Source: Parasphingorhabdus sp. SCSIO 66989 (GTDB taxonomy: Bacteria; Pseudomonadota; Alphaproteobacteria; Sphingomonadales; Sphingomonadaceae). Taken from it: a DNA stretch of 64,000 nucleotides. Position 1 is the first letter of the stretch; every line of letters starts with the position of its first letter. This document shows, one piece after another, positions 18,751 through 26,844 of this stretch. A program made the translations under genes and the position numbers. The notes beneath the pieces were generated by a model that saw nothing but the letters and a program-made list of their open reading frames with translations, had not been told where the DNA came from and made no database searches. Location: contig NZ_CP136594.1 of the NCBI RefSeq assembly GCF_032852305.1, positions 1,463,501 to 1,527,500 on the forward strand, read 5' to 3'.

Positions 18751-21213
18751 ATGGACGATCTGCAGCAGGAATTTATCGCGGAGACCCACGAGACGCTGGA
18801 AGCGTTGAGCGGCGAGTTGGTGGCTTGGGAAGCCGAGCCCGATCATGGCGAGCATCTCGACTCGATTTTTCGCTTTTTCCATACGGTTAAGGGTAGCGCG
18901 GGTTTCCTGTCTTTGCCGCGCTTTGAAAAACTGGCGCATGAAGCAGAGGATGTGCTGGCCCGATTGCGCGAGAGCGAACGGCCGATCACCTCGCAGCTGG
19001 TTTCGGCGATCCTGGCACTGGTGGACCATATTGCGGAGCTGACGGCGGCGCTGGAAAGTGGTGCCGGGGTGGATCATGCCCAAGACGGCCTGTTGATTGA
19101 AGCGCTGACCAAGGCCTGGGAGGCAACTTTGGAGCTGACTGATGATGCGGCAATGGACAAGGTTGCGAGCGCCTATGGTGCTCCTGCCGATGATCAGAAT
19201 CGCGATCAACCGACGCTTCCAGAGTCCGGCTCTGACCAGAAGGCGCGTACTGTACGCTTGCCGCTCGCATTGCTCGACCAGATGATGAACAGCGTGTCGG
19301 ATATGGTGCTGGCGCGCAATGAGGTGGCGCGGCAACTTCGGGAGCTGCAGGGTACTGGCGAACTGGATGCGGCGTTTGAGCGGCTTTCAACCTGTGTCGG
19401 TGATCTGCGCGACAGCATCGGCCGGACCCGGATGCAGCGCATGGAGGGCGTGTTCGCGCCATTGCCGCGTATCGTGCGTGATCTGGCCGCTGATCTTGGC
19501 AAGAAGGTAGACATCGTCTGCACCGGGCAGGATGTCGAGCTTGACCGTGAGATGATCGAGATGATCCGCGATCCGCTGGTGCACATCATCCGCAATGCGC
19601 TCGATCATGGGATTGAAACCCCGAGCGAGCGCGAAAGAGCTGGGAAAGTTGCAACCGGCAAGCTGGAGATCAACGCCTCTCAATCGGGCAATCAAATCTT
19701 GATCACCATAGAGGATGACGGTGCCGGTATCGATACCGCCCATCTTGGTGAAAAGGCGGTTGCGGCGCGGATCCATAGCCGTTCGCAAATCCATGCGATG
19801 AGCGAGGCGGCGTTGGTCAATCTGATCTTTGCGCCGGGCATCAGCACCGCCGATCAGGTCACGGCCATTTCCGGGCGCGGTGTCGGTATGGATGTGGTGC
19901 GCGCCAATATTGAACGCGTCGGTGGCGCGATTGATCTGCATAATTCGCCGGGCAAGGGCCTGAAGATTGTTATCCGGGTGCCACTGACGCTGACAATCAT
20001 TGCCTGCCTGATACTCCAATGTGGTGGTCACCAATTTGCCCTGCCGCAATCCGCTGTGCGGGAAATCACCTCTGCAGCCAATGACCAGATACGCATCGAC
20101 CCTATTGGCGATGGCTGTATTGCGGCTCTGCGTGACGACTATCTGCCTGTAGTTAGGCTGGGCGACGTTCTCCATATCGAAGCCTCAGGGGCGCAATCCG
20201 GGGCAGGCGATGATCTTGGCAACAAGGTAATCATCGTCATTGATGTTCATGGCGGCGCGCGCTTTGCGCTGATGGTTGACGGCGTCACCGATCATGAAGA
20301 TCTGGTCATCCGCCCCGGCGCACCTGCATTGATAGCGAGCGGGCTTTATGCCGGGACAACACTGCCCGACAATGGCCGTCCGATGCTGCTCATTGATCCT
20401 GCTGGTGTGGCGAGGAGTGCAGGCATAGAGGCCTTGACCAAGCCTATAAAGGCTCCAATTGCTGAAGCAACTGAGCAGTCTGAACAGCGCAACGCCGTTG
20501 AGACGCCCATATCACTGCTCGTCTTCCATGATTGCGAGCAACGCAAACGTGCGCTGGTGCTTGACTGTATTGAGCGGGTTGAGGATTTTCCGGTTGATGC
20601 GCTGGCCTTTTCTGCCGGCCAATTGCGTCTCACAAGGGGCGACAGGACCTATCCCGTCTTGGGCATTGACCGGCCGCCCGAGGGGCAACAGATCAAGCTC
20701 TTGCAGCTCACTGATGGCAGCGCAACACTGTTCTACGCCATCGGTGACATTGCCGATATCCATCATACCACCAAAGAAGCGTTGTCGGCTGGCGCTCTGC
20801 CGCAAGATAGCCAAAATCCGGTTTCGGCCATCAGTATCGCGGGCGGTGCACAAGTCGAAGTCTTGGATAGCCACTGGCTGTTCAGCGAAGTCAGCGATTA
20901 TGCCATGCCAATCAATGAGGGTGCACGACCGCTTTGCTTGCTGGCCGATGCGGATGATGGCTGGTCGCGGCGCATGCTTGAACCCTTGCTTACAAGCGCA
21001 GGCTATGCGGTCAGCTATGATGCGCAGGCGGCAGATAGGGCCGATGTCATCATCAGCAATGTTGGCGGCCCGGCCTTTGGTGATGCGCGCAATGTCATTC
21101 ACCTGCGCCAGAACCCGGAAGCCGAACCGGGCCGTGACAGCATCTATCGCTATGATCGGGTCGGTCTGATCGGTGCGCTACAGGCAAAACGCCAGGAGAG
21201 ACGACATGGCTAG
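18751..21213 (+). CDS. cheA: Chemotaxis histidine kinase CheA with extended C-terminus
   Basis: The start at 18751 (MDDLQQEF) follows GGACAGGACC and matches the usual CheA N-terminus; 18721 is possible. The protein has 820 residues. An HPt domain carries His44 (FFHTVKGSAGF). No P2 domain is present, only a short linker. A dimerisation helix pair lies at about 165-230. The ATPase has an N box (RNALDHG, Asn282), G1 (DDGAGID) and G2 (GRGVGM). A CheW-like P5 domain lies at about 410-555. Unusually, residues 585-715 look like a second CheW-like domain and 727-815 like a receiver lacking most acidic-pocket residues. CheA phosphorylates CheY and CheB in response to chemoreceptors. Confidence 0.95.
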   Translation: MDDLQQEFIAETHETLEALSGELVAWEAEPDHGEHLDSIFRFFHTVKGSAGFLSLPRFEKLAHEAEDVLARLRESERPITSQLVSAILALVDHIAELTAALESGAGVDHAQDGLLIEALTKAWEATLELTDDAAMDKVASAYGAPADDQNRDQPTLPESGSDQKARTVRLPLALLDQMMNSVSDMVLARNEVARQLRELQGTGELDAAFERLSTCVGDLRDSIGRTRMQRMEGVFAPLPRIVRDLAADLGKKVDIVCTGQDVELDREMIEMIRDPLVHIIRNALDHGIETPSERERAGKVATGKLEINASQSGNQILITIEDDGAGIDTAHLGEKAVAARIHSRSQIHAMSEAALVNLIFAPGISTADQVTAISGRGVGMDVVRANIERVGGAIDLHNSPGKGLKIVIRVPLTLTIIACLILQCGGHQFALPQSAVREITSAANDQIRIDPIGDGCIAALRDDYLPVVRLGDVLHIEASGAQSGAGDDLGNKVIIVIDVHGGARFALMVDGVTDHEDLVIRPGAPALIASGLYAGTTLPDNGRPMLLIDPAGVARSAGIEALTKPIKAPIAEATEQSEQRNAVETPISLLVFHDCEQRKRALVLDCIERVEDFPVDALAFSAGQLRLTRGDRTYPVLGIDRPPEGQQIKLLQLTDGSATLFYAIGDIADIHHTTKEALSAGALPQDSQNPVSAISIAGGAQVEVLDSHWLFSEVSDYAMPINEGARPLCLLADADDGWSRRMLEPLLTSAGYAVSYDAQAADRADVIISNVGGPAFGDARNVIHLRQNPEAEPGRDSIYRYDRVGLIGALQAKRQERRHG

Positions 21214-21643
21214 CCTCTATCTTCTGGCACGTCTTGCCGGGCGTGATATTGCCATTCCGGCCGAGCATGTCGAGAGCGTGGTTCGGGTAAGTCATGTGGT
21301 GCCGGTTCCAGCGGTATCGCCGCATATCAGCGGTCTGTTCGCATTACGCAGCCGCGTGCTGACCTTGGTGGATTGCCATTGGCTTGTTGAGGGCAGAAAG
21401 CGGCAGATCGAGTCTGAACAGCTTGCCATTGTCGTCACCATTGATGGGCATCTTTACGGCCTGTTGGTGGATGCCGTGCAGGATATTATTGCTATTGAGG
21501 ACAAACCCTTGCCGGTTACCGGCAATATTGGCTCTGGTTGGGACGCCATCGGAAATCAAATGGTCTCTATTGCTGACACCCAGCTGACGCTGGTGCTGGA
21601 TGCGGCCAGAGTGGTCAACCCGGCGCTCGCCAATGCTGCGTAA
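21206..21643 (+). CDS. cheW: Chemotaxis coupling protein CheW
   Basis: The ATG at 21206 (MASLYLLARLAGRDIAIP) has AGGAGAG just upstream and overlaps the cheA stop by eight bases, implying translational coupling. At 145 residues it is a single CheW domain with the expected beta-barrel pattern (GLFALRSRVLTLVDCHWL; GLLVDAVQDII). CheW links chemoreceptors to CheA in the signalling array. Only one CheW is seen in this cluster, but the CheA C-terminus adds CheW-like modules. Confidence 0.93.
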   Translation: MASLYLLARLAGRDIAIPAEHVESVVRVSHVVPVPAVSPHISGLFALRSRVLTLVDCHWLVEGRKRQIESEQLAIVVTIDGHLYGLLVDAVQDIIAIEDKPLPVTGNIGSGWDAIGNQMVSIADTQLTLVLDAARVVNPALANAA

Positions 21644-21732
21644 CCGAACAGTCTGATTTGTTAAGGCGATCCTTACACTTGTTGATTATCGCTGAGTGAA
21701 AATCGCTTGGTCGCAGCAACAAGGAACCCGTT

Positions 21733-22101
21733 ATGAAAAACTGTCTGGTGGTCGATGACAGCAAGGTCATCCGCAAGGTTGCGCGGCACATATTGGAAAC
21801 GCTCGACTATCAGGTTGCAGAAGCCGAAGATGGCCAGGTTGCGCTTGATCACTGTCAAAAGACCATGCCCGATGTGATCCTGCTCGACTGGAACATGCCA
21901 GTCATGTCTGGCATGGATTTCCTCCGCGCGCTGCGCCGTTCTGAAGGTGGAGACGTGCCGAAAGTTGTATTCTGCACCACCGAAAATGGCCGCAGCCATA
22001 TTGAGGCGGCTTTGGGGGCGGGGGCCGACGAATATGTGATGAAGCCCTTTGACCGGGAAACACTTGAGTCCAAACTGCAACTGGCAAGTTACGCCGGTTA
22101 G
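21733..22101 (+). CDS. cheY: Single-domain response regulator CheY
   Basis: The 122-residue receiver domain has the acidic pair in VVDDSKV, phosphoacceptor Asp52 (LLDWNMP), a Thr near 82-83 and Lys104 (YVMKPFD). There is no output domain. It receives phosphate from CheA and would act on a motor or another target. It lies 90 bases after cheW in the same operon; AAGGAACCC precedes the ATG. Confidence 0.95.
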   Translation: MKNCLVVDDSKVIRKVARHILETLDYQVAEAEDGQVALDHCQKTMPDVILLDWNMPVMSGMDFLRALRRSEGGDVPKVVFCTTENGRSHIEAALGAGADEYVMKPFDRETLESKLQLASYAG

Positions 22102-22111
22102 GGCGAACAGC

Positions 22112-23233
22112 GTGAAGCACCAACCGATTGAAGCGCGGGCGGGGCAGGGCAATGGTGCGCCTGACCAGGGCTGTTCGCCAGCTACGCCAATCCGGGTGAT
22201 GCTGGTTGATGACAGCATGGTGGTGCGTTCCATTGTTGAGCGGCTGGTATCTGCGCACCCGCAATTTGAGGTGGTGGCCTCGCTTTCCGGAGCGCAGTTG
22301 GCGCTGGAGGTTTTGAAAACACAATCGGTGGATATCATCATTCTCGATATCGAGATGCCCTGCGGCAATGGTCTGGATGCCATGCCAGAGATGTTGGCCC
22401 TGTCCGATGCACGGATATTGGTGTTGTCGTCAATTGCTGAACCCGGTGGCGAGGCGGCTGTTCGCGCGCTTGGCATGGGGGCCTGTGATACTTTGGCCAA
22501 GCCGGGCCGCAGCAGTTTTGCCGGTCAATTTGGTGATATTTTGCTGGACAAGCTGACGGCACTTGGTCGCTCACATGCGGGCGAAGCGGTGCTGGCCAAA
22601 CCTCTGGTTACGCGCGCGCATTGCGATGGCGTTTCCTCACCGGAATGTATCGCCATTGGCTCGTCCACCGGTGGCATCCCGGCCATGCTGGAGTTTGTGC
22701 AGGCGCTGGATGACAATATTCGTGCACCGATCTTCTTAACCCAGCATTTGCCGGGTGCATTTTTGCCATATCTTGTGCGCCAGCTTGCGGAAAAGACCGA
22801 CCGCAAGGTGCAGCTAGCAGAAACGGGAGAGCGGGTCGCACCCAAAACCATCTACATAGCACCCGGTCACGGGCATATCATGTTGGTGCCGGCAGGAGAG
22901 GGGAGGTGCATTGCCGTCGATACCGCTGGCGGCGAGCGCTATGTGCCGGCCGTTGACCCGATGCTGGATGCCGTTGCCGAGCATTATGGTGATAGAGCGG
23001 TGGCTATCATATTGAGCGGAATGGGACGCGATGGCTTTTTAGGCGCAAAAAAAGTCGCCGATGCCGGTGGCCGCGTTTATGCGCAAGACCCGGCAACCAG
23101 CACTGTTTGGGGTATGCCGGGTGCAGTGGCACGCGAAGGCATAGCCTCGGCGATACTGCCCCCGGCACAGATTGCCGCTGATATAGCCCGCAGCTACCGC
23201 GCCGACTGGCCAGAAGGCGCGCGTCATGATTGA
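22112..23233 (+). CDS. cheB: Protein-glutamate methylesterase/deamidase CheB
   Basis: A GTG at 22112, ten bases after the cheY stop and preceded by AGGGCG, is chosen; the open frame extends upstream into cheY but a start there is unlikely. The 373-residue protein has an N-terminal receiver (VMLVDDSMVVRS; Asp79 in ILDIEMP). Its methylesterase domain has Ser in AIGSSTGG, His in TQHLPG and Asp in SGMGRDGFLG. CheB removes methyl groups from chemoreceptors for adaptation and is activated by CheA phosphorylation. It overlaps cheR by eight bases. Confidence 0.96.
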   Translation: MKHQPIEARAGQGNGAPDQGCSPATPIRVMLVDDSMVVRSIVERLVSAHPQFEVVASLSGAQLALEVLKTQSVDIIILDIEMPCGNGLDAMPEMLALSDARILVLSSIAEPGGEAAVRALGMGACDTLAKPGRSSFAGQFGDILLDKLTALGRSHAGEAVLAKPLVTRAHCDGVSSPECIAIGSSTGGIPAMLEFVQALDDNIRAPIFLTQHLPGAFLPYLVRQLAEKTDRKVQLAETGERVAPKTIYIAPGHGHIMLVPAGEGRCIAVDTAGGERYVPAVDPMLDAVAEHYGDRAVAIILSGMGRDGFLGAKKVADAGGRVYAQDPATSTVWGMPGAVAREGIASAILPPAQIAADIARSYRADWPEGARHD

Positions 23234-24104
23234 CAGGCTCCATGGTGTTGAACCGCATCCGATTGCGCGGATTCTGGCGGCGCTGCTCGAAGCGCGCACC
23301 GGGCAGATCATGGCCCCCAATCGCTTCTGGCGTATCGAAACCTCGCTAAAGCCGGTCTTGCGCCACCATAACATTCCTGATCTTGATGCGCTCGCCGCCG
23401 TGATCAGCAAAGTTGAATGTGAGCCATTGGTACAGGATGTGGTTGAAGCGATGCTCAACAATGAAAGCAGCTTCTTCCGAGATGCCGCGCTGTTTGTTAC
23501 CCTGCAAAGAGAGGTCATTGACCATATTGCCAAACAGAAGGCAAAAACGCGCCACCTGCGTATCTGGTCTGCCGGTTGTGCGACAGGGCAGGAGCCCTAT
23601 TCGCTGGCGATGCTGTTCGCCGAGGAACCCGAGCGATGGCATGGCTGGACGATCGAGATCGTGGCGAGCGACATCTCGCAAAGCGCGATAGGGAAGGCCG
23701 AGAGCGGTGTTTACAGCCAGTTCGAGATACAACGCGGGCTCTCGGCCCAACGGATGCTGCGCCATTTTCAGCAAACGGGCAGCGATTGGGAATTGCGGCC
23801 AGATATCCGCGAGCGTGTAGCCTTTTCGCGATCCAATCTTTTGAAGCATGCGCCGCATCGCGCACCTTTCGATCTGCTTCTTTGTCGCAATGTGCTGATG
23901 TATTTCTCACCCGAAGCACGTCATCGCGCCTATGCCCGGTTGGCATCGAGCATCAGCGATGACGGGGTGCTGGTATTGGGCGCAGCCGAGACGGTTATTG
24001 GTCATGACACGCAATTTCGCGTCAGCGCGCGGTTTCGCGGTTGCTATCGTCGCTTGCCCAGGGAAAAGCGCGATCATAATCAGCCGCTTGCCATGCTGGG
24101 CTGA
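23226..24104 (+). CDS. cheR: Chemoreceptor methyltransferase CheR
   Basis: The 292-residue protein has the CheR all-alpha N-terminal domain (positions about 5-85, ending NNESSFFRDA). The SAM-binding methyltransferase domain follows, with WSAGCATGQEPYSLAM as the glycine-rich loop and DLLLCRNVLMYF further on. It methylates glutamates of chemoreceptors, opposing CheB. It is the last gene of the che operon and overlaps cheB by eight bases. No chemoreceptor or flagellar gene is in the operon; a soluble receptor is encoded near 63 kb. Confidence 0.96.
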   Translation: MIDRLHGVEPHPIARILAALLEARTGQIMAPNRFWRIETSLKPVLRHHNIPDLDALAAVISKVECEPLVQDVVEAMLNNESSFFRDAALFVTLQREVIDHIAKQKAKTRHLRIWSAGCATGQEPYSLAMLFAEEPERWHGWTIEIVASDISQSAIGKAESGVYSQFEIQRGLSAQRMLRHFQQTGSDWELRPDIRERVAFSRSNLLKHAPHRAPFDLLLCRNVLMYFSPEARHRAYARLASSISDDGVLVLGAAETVIGHDTQFRVSARFRGCYRRLPREKRDHNQPLAMLG

Positions 24105-24152
24105 TCACCATAGAGCATAGGCTTGTTTTGTTTACCAGGGTAGCCGACTGCA

Positions 24153-24839
24153 GTGACCAGTCTGAAAGCAATAGACACGCCATCGCCCAATTTCGATGAG
24201 CGCACGCTGCCGATCTCGATGATTGTGCTGCACTATACCGGTATGGAAGATGGTCCGTCAGCGATTAACTGGCTGGCCAATCCAGAGTCCAAGGTTTCCT
24301 CGCACTATGTTGTGGAAGAAGATGGTCAGCTAATAGCTATGGTTGATGAGGACAACCGTGCCTGGCATGCGGGCAGGGCGTTATGGCGTGGCATCACCAA
24401 TGTGAACAGCGCCAGTATCGGCATTGAGATCGTCAATCCCGGTCATGAATTTGGCTATCGCCCATTCCCCGAAGCGCAGATGCAGACGGTGACCGAGCTG
24501 GTCGCCGATATTGTGCGGCGGCATCATATCAAGCCGATCAATGTCGTCGGCCATAGCGATGTCGCGCCCGAGCGTAAGGAAGATCCCGGCGAACTGTTCG
24601 ATTGGGACCGGCTGGCGCGATTGAAACTGGCGGTGGCCAAGCCCGGCGCTCGGCTGGTCGATCCCTATTGGAGTGACGGCGCGTTTCTGTTGGCGCTTGA
24701 GCGGTTTGGCTATTCCATTTCAGACGGTCCGGCAGCCGTGCGCGCCTTTCAACGGCGGTTCCGGCAGGATAGTGTTGACGGCGTGATCGACGGCGAATGC
24801 CGCGCCCTGCTGTTTGCGCTTCTGATTGAGGAGTATTGA
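24153..24839 (+). CDS. N-acetylmuramoyl-L-alanine amidase (Amidase_2, AmiD/AmpD type) with peptidoglycan-binding tail
   Basis: The start is a GTG at 24153. The 228-residue enzyme begins with IVLHYTG, whose His27 is the first zinc ligand. GHSDVAPERKEDPG supplies the later His and Asp ligands and the catalytic lysine region typical of Amidase_2. WHAGRA and NSASIGIEIVNPG are further family blocks. The C-terminal 60 residues (RFGYSISDGPAAVRAFQRRFR) match a PG_binding_1 domain. It would cleave the MurNAc-L-Ala bond in peptidoglycan or muropeptides. No signal peptide is visible, so a cytoplasmic recycling role (AmpD-like) is plausible. Confidence 0.92.
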   Translation: MTSLKAIDTPSPNFDERTLPISMIVLHYTGMEDGPSAINWLANPESKVSSHYVVEEDGQLIAMVDEDNRAWHAGRALWRGITNVNSASIGIEIVNPGHEFGYRPFPEAQMQTVTELVADIVRRHHIKPINVVGHSDVAPERKEDPGELFDWDRLARLKLAVAKPGARLVDPYWSDGAFLLALERFGYSISDGPAAVRAFQRRFRQDSVDGVIDGECRALLFALLIEEY

Positions 24840-24863
24840 GGACGGGAATATGCGAACGGCATT

Positions 24864-25361
24864 CTATGCGCGTTCTGCCGCGTGCTCGGCTATCCACGCA
24901 TTGATCCGCTGCTTTCTTTCAGCTGTCGCTGTTTCCGCCGCACCGGCAACAATGTCAGTGAGCGGAACCGACGCCAATATCTGCCGATAGCCCTGTTCCG
25001 CTTTTTGAAAAGCCGCCGCGATTTCGCAGGGGCGGGGGCATTCGGCTGGCGATGCGCCGCAAGGGCCATTGCGGCGGACTTCTGTGCAGCGGAAGCTGGG
25101 TGCGGTGCCTTCCAAAGCGGCGGTGATATCCCATAATGATATGGCACCCGGCTCTTTGGCCAGCCGATATCCGCCCGCCGCGCCCCTTTGCGCCTTGACT
25201 ATCCCCGCCCGGCTCAGCGCCTGGAGCTGCTTGGCGAGATAGGGTTGCGGCACGTCAAGAAAATCGGCCAGCGCCTCTCCGGGCAGCGCTGCGTCCGGAG
25301 GCAGCAGCGCAAGGATGGCACAGACATGGGCGCCCCATTCGACGCCCTTGCCAATCTTCAC
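24864..25361 (-). CDS. Rrf2-family transcriptional regulator with a four-cysteine loop
   Basis: This 165-residue protein starts with the Rrf2 winged helix (GVEWGAHVCAILALL; YLAKQLQALSRAGIVKAQRGAAGGYRLA). A cysteine-rich loop follows: FRCTEVRRNGPCGASPAECPRPC. Rrf2 regulators such as NsrR and IscR bind an iron-sulphur cluster with three cysteines in this place, so redox, NO or Fe-S sensing is likely. Its ATG overlaps the stop of the DUF1499 gene by four bases (ATGA), so the two form an operon. Targets are unknown; the operon itself and the neighbouring divergent DoxX-like gene are candidates. Confidence 0.9.
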   Translation of the reverse strand: MKIGKGVEWGAHVCAILALLPPDAALPGEALADFLDVPQPYLAKQLQALSRAGIVKAQRGAAGGYRLAKEPGAISLWDITAALEGTAPSFRCTEVRRNGPCGASPAECPRPCEIAAAFQKAEQGYRQILASVPLTDIVAGAAETATAERKQRINAWIAEHAAERA

Positions 25362-25816
25362 TGCGCCGCTCCCAGAGCTTCCAGTGTCGCTCTGATCTCG
25401 TCCACGCGCGCTTTGTTGACGCCCATATCCGAATGGCCGACGCGGGATGCGGAGCGGATGTGCACTGCATCGCCGTCCAGTCGGAACTCAACATCATCCA
25501 CAAAGCGGAAGATGCTCTCGGTGAACTCTGCCGCAACATAGCTGTCATTCTGCTCGGTAATGGTTCCGCCCATATCGGTGATCGCGGTTGGCAGTTTCTC
25601 CCAACTGCCCATTGGCAGCGTATCGACCGCTTTTTCCTGCGCTGTGCCCTGTTCACTGGAAACGCAATTTGGCGAGTCGGGACAGGGGGAAAGTTGTCCG
25701 GCAACCAGCCCCGGTGCATCGCCATCCTGCGACGCATGTCCCAGATAAAAGAACCCTGCCACACCGACCAAAACCAGCGCGACAAGCACATAAAAACCAT
25801 ATTTCAGGATCGCCAT
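25358..25816 (-). CDS. DUF1499-family membrane-anchored protein
   Basis: The start at 25816 (MAILKYGF) follows GAGGAAAG and opens a single transmembrane helix (residues about 5-24); an upstream start at 25900 lacks such support. The 152-residue protein has the DUF1499 signature SPCPDSPNCVSSE near the beginning of its outer domain, then alternating beta strands (TITEQNDSYVAAEFTESIFRFVDDVEFRLD). The family function is unknown. It is followed with a 4-bp overlap by the Rrf2 regulator, and a DoxX-like gene diverges from it. Confidence 0.88.
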   Translation of the reverse strand: MAILKYGFYVLVALVLVGVAGFFYLGHASQDGDAPGLVAGQLSPCPDSPNCVSSEQGTAQEKAVDTLPMGSWEKLPTAITDMGGTITEQNDSYVAAEFTESIFRFVDDVEFRLDGDAVHIRSASRVGHSDMGVNKARVDEIRATLEALGAAQ

Positions 25817-25911
25817 ATCTTTCCTCTTTCCATTTTCCCTAATTACGGATATAAAATATCCATAATATGTTTCCCGGTAAAGCCCTTTGGTTCGCAACAC
25901 AGGAAAAAACC

Positions 25912-26334
25912 ATGCTGACAGAAGATCGTCTCCCGCGTCATAACAGCCTCACCATATGTGCACGCCTGCTTTTCACGTCGCTGTTCTTTCTGTCAGGCAT
26001 AACGCATTTTACCAACATTCCCTATTATGTCTCGCTTATGCCTGATTGGGCGCCGTTTCCGGTTTTCTGGATCCTGATCTCGGGTGTCGTCGAACTTGCT
26101 GGCGCGGCTATGATCCTGTTTAACTGGAGGCCAAGGCTGGGTGGCTGGCTGCTTATCCTGTTTCTGCTGCCAGTGACGATTGTGGTGCATGGCTCGGAGA
26201 TGGTCACCGCGACCGACGAGGTTATCCGCGCGTTGCAGCAGGCGCATTTCTTCAAAGGCTTTGCGCTTATTGGTGCCGCGCTTTTGATCACGCAATTGGG
26301 CGTTAGTCAGAGGTCGGCTCAGCCAGTAACCTAA
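25912..26334 (+). CDS. DoxX-like small integral membrane protein
   Basis: The ATG at 25912 is preceded by CACAGGAAAA and gives 140 residues. Four hydrophobic segments (about 17-35, 48-68, 75-93 and 112-130) with FFLSGITHF in the first give the pattern of DoxX/DoxD-type or methylamine-utilisation MauE-like membrane proteins. Activity is not established for this family; members are often linked to redox or thiol stress. It is transcribed away from the DUF1499-rrf2 operon, about 95 bases from it, so the Rrf2 regulator may control both. Confidence 0.8.
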   Translation: MLTEDRLPRHNSLTICARLLFTSLFFLSGITHFTNIPYYVSLMPDWAPFPVFWILISGVVELAGAAMILFNWRPRLGGWLLILFLLPVTIVVHGSEMVTATDEVIRALQQAHFFKGFALIGAALLITQLGVSQRSAQPVT

Positions 26335-26355
26335 AGCCCGAACGGTCAAGAAAGC

Positions 26356-26844
26356 TCAGGGCAAGACCGCGCTTTTCGCCGGGTCGCCGGAGCGGAATAT
26401 CAGTGTGTTGACGTCGGTGCCTGCGCCCAGATTGACCCGGTTTTCCTGCCGCGACCATATGTCCGAGAGAATTTGCGAGCGCACCAGCAGCTCCGTGCCG
26501 GGGCCGGGCGAGGGAGCCTCTTGCAACACAATCAGATTACCGCCTTCAATCTCTGTGCCCAATAGCGTGAGGGCAATCACTTCGCCTTTGGCGCTGATCG
26601 AAAAATTCTCGCCGACATAATTCGCAAAGGCGCGGCGACTTTCTATGTCCGTCACCACATCGGGCGCTCTGATTCCTTGTGCTTTCAATGCATGTTCCGC
26701 GTCGTGCAGCGGCACGCGATGCACCACCTCAAGCATCTCCGTACGCGGATTATGCGATACCGTTGAAATGGTAATCTTCTGCTTATGCGCGACCGCGGGC
26801 ACAGCCAGCAGCAGCGCAGAAAGGACAATAAGAAATCGCGTCAT
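26356..26844 (-). CDS. Exported protein resembling the DUF6702 family
   Basis: The 162-residue protein has a signal peptide (1-19, AVPAVAH). The mature start is HKQKITISTVSHNPRTEMLEVVHRV in outline, a pattern of alternating beta strands with an HK at the maturation site that is seen in DUF6702 proteins. The family function is not known. Its ATG overlaps the stop of the M1 peptidase gene by four bases, so it is the downstream gene of a two-gene operon. Confidence 0.8.
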   Translation of the reverse strand: MTRFLIVLSALLLAVPAVAHKQKITISTVSHNPRTEMLEVVHRVPLHDAEHALKAQGIRAPDVVTDIESRRAFANYVGENFSISAKGEVIALTLLGTEIEGGNLIVLQEAPSPGPGTELLVRSQILSDIWSRQENRVNLGAGTDVNTLIFRSGDPAKSAVLP

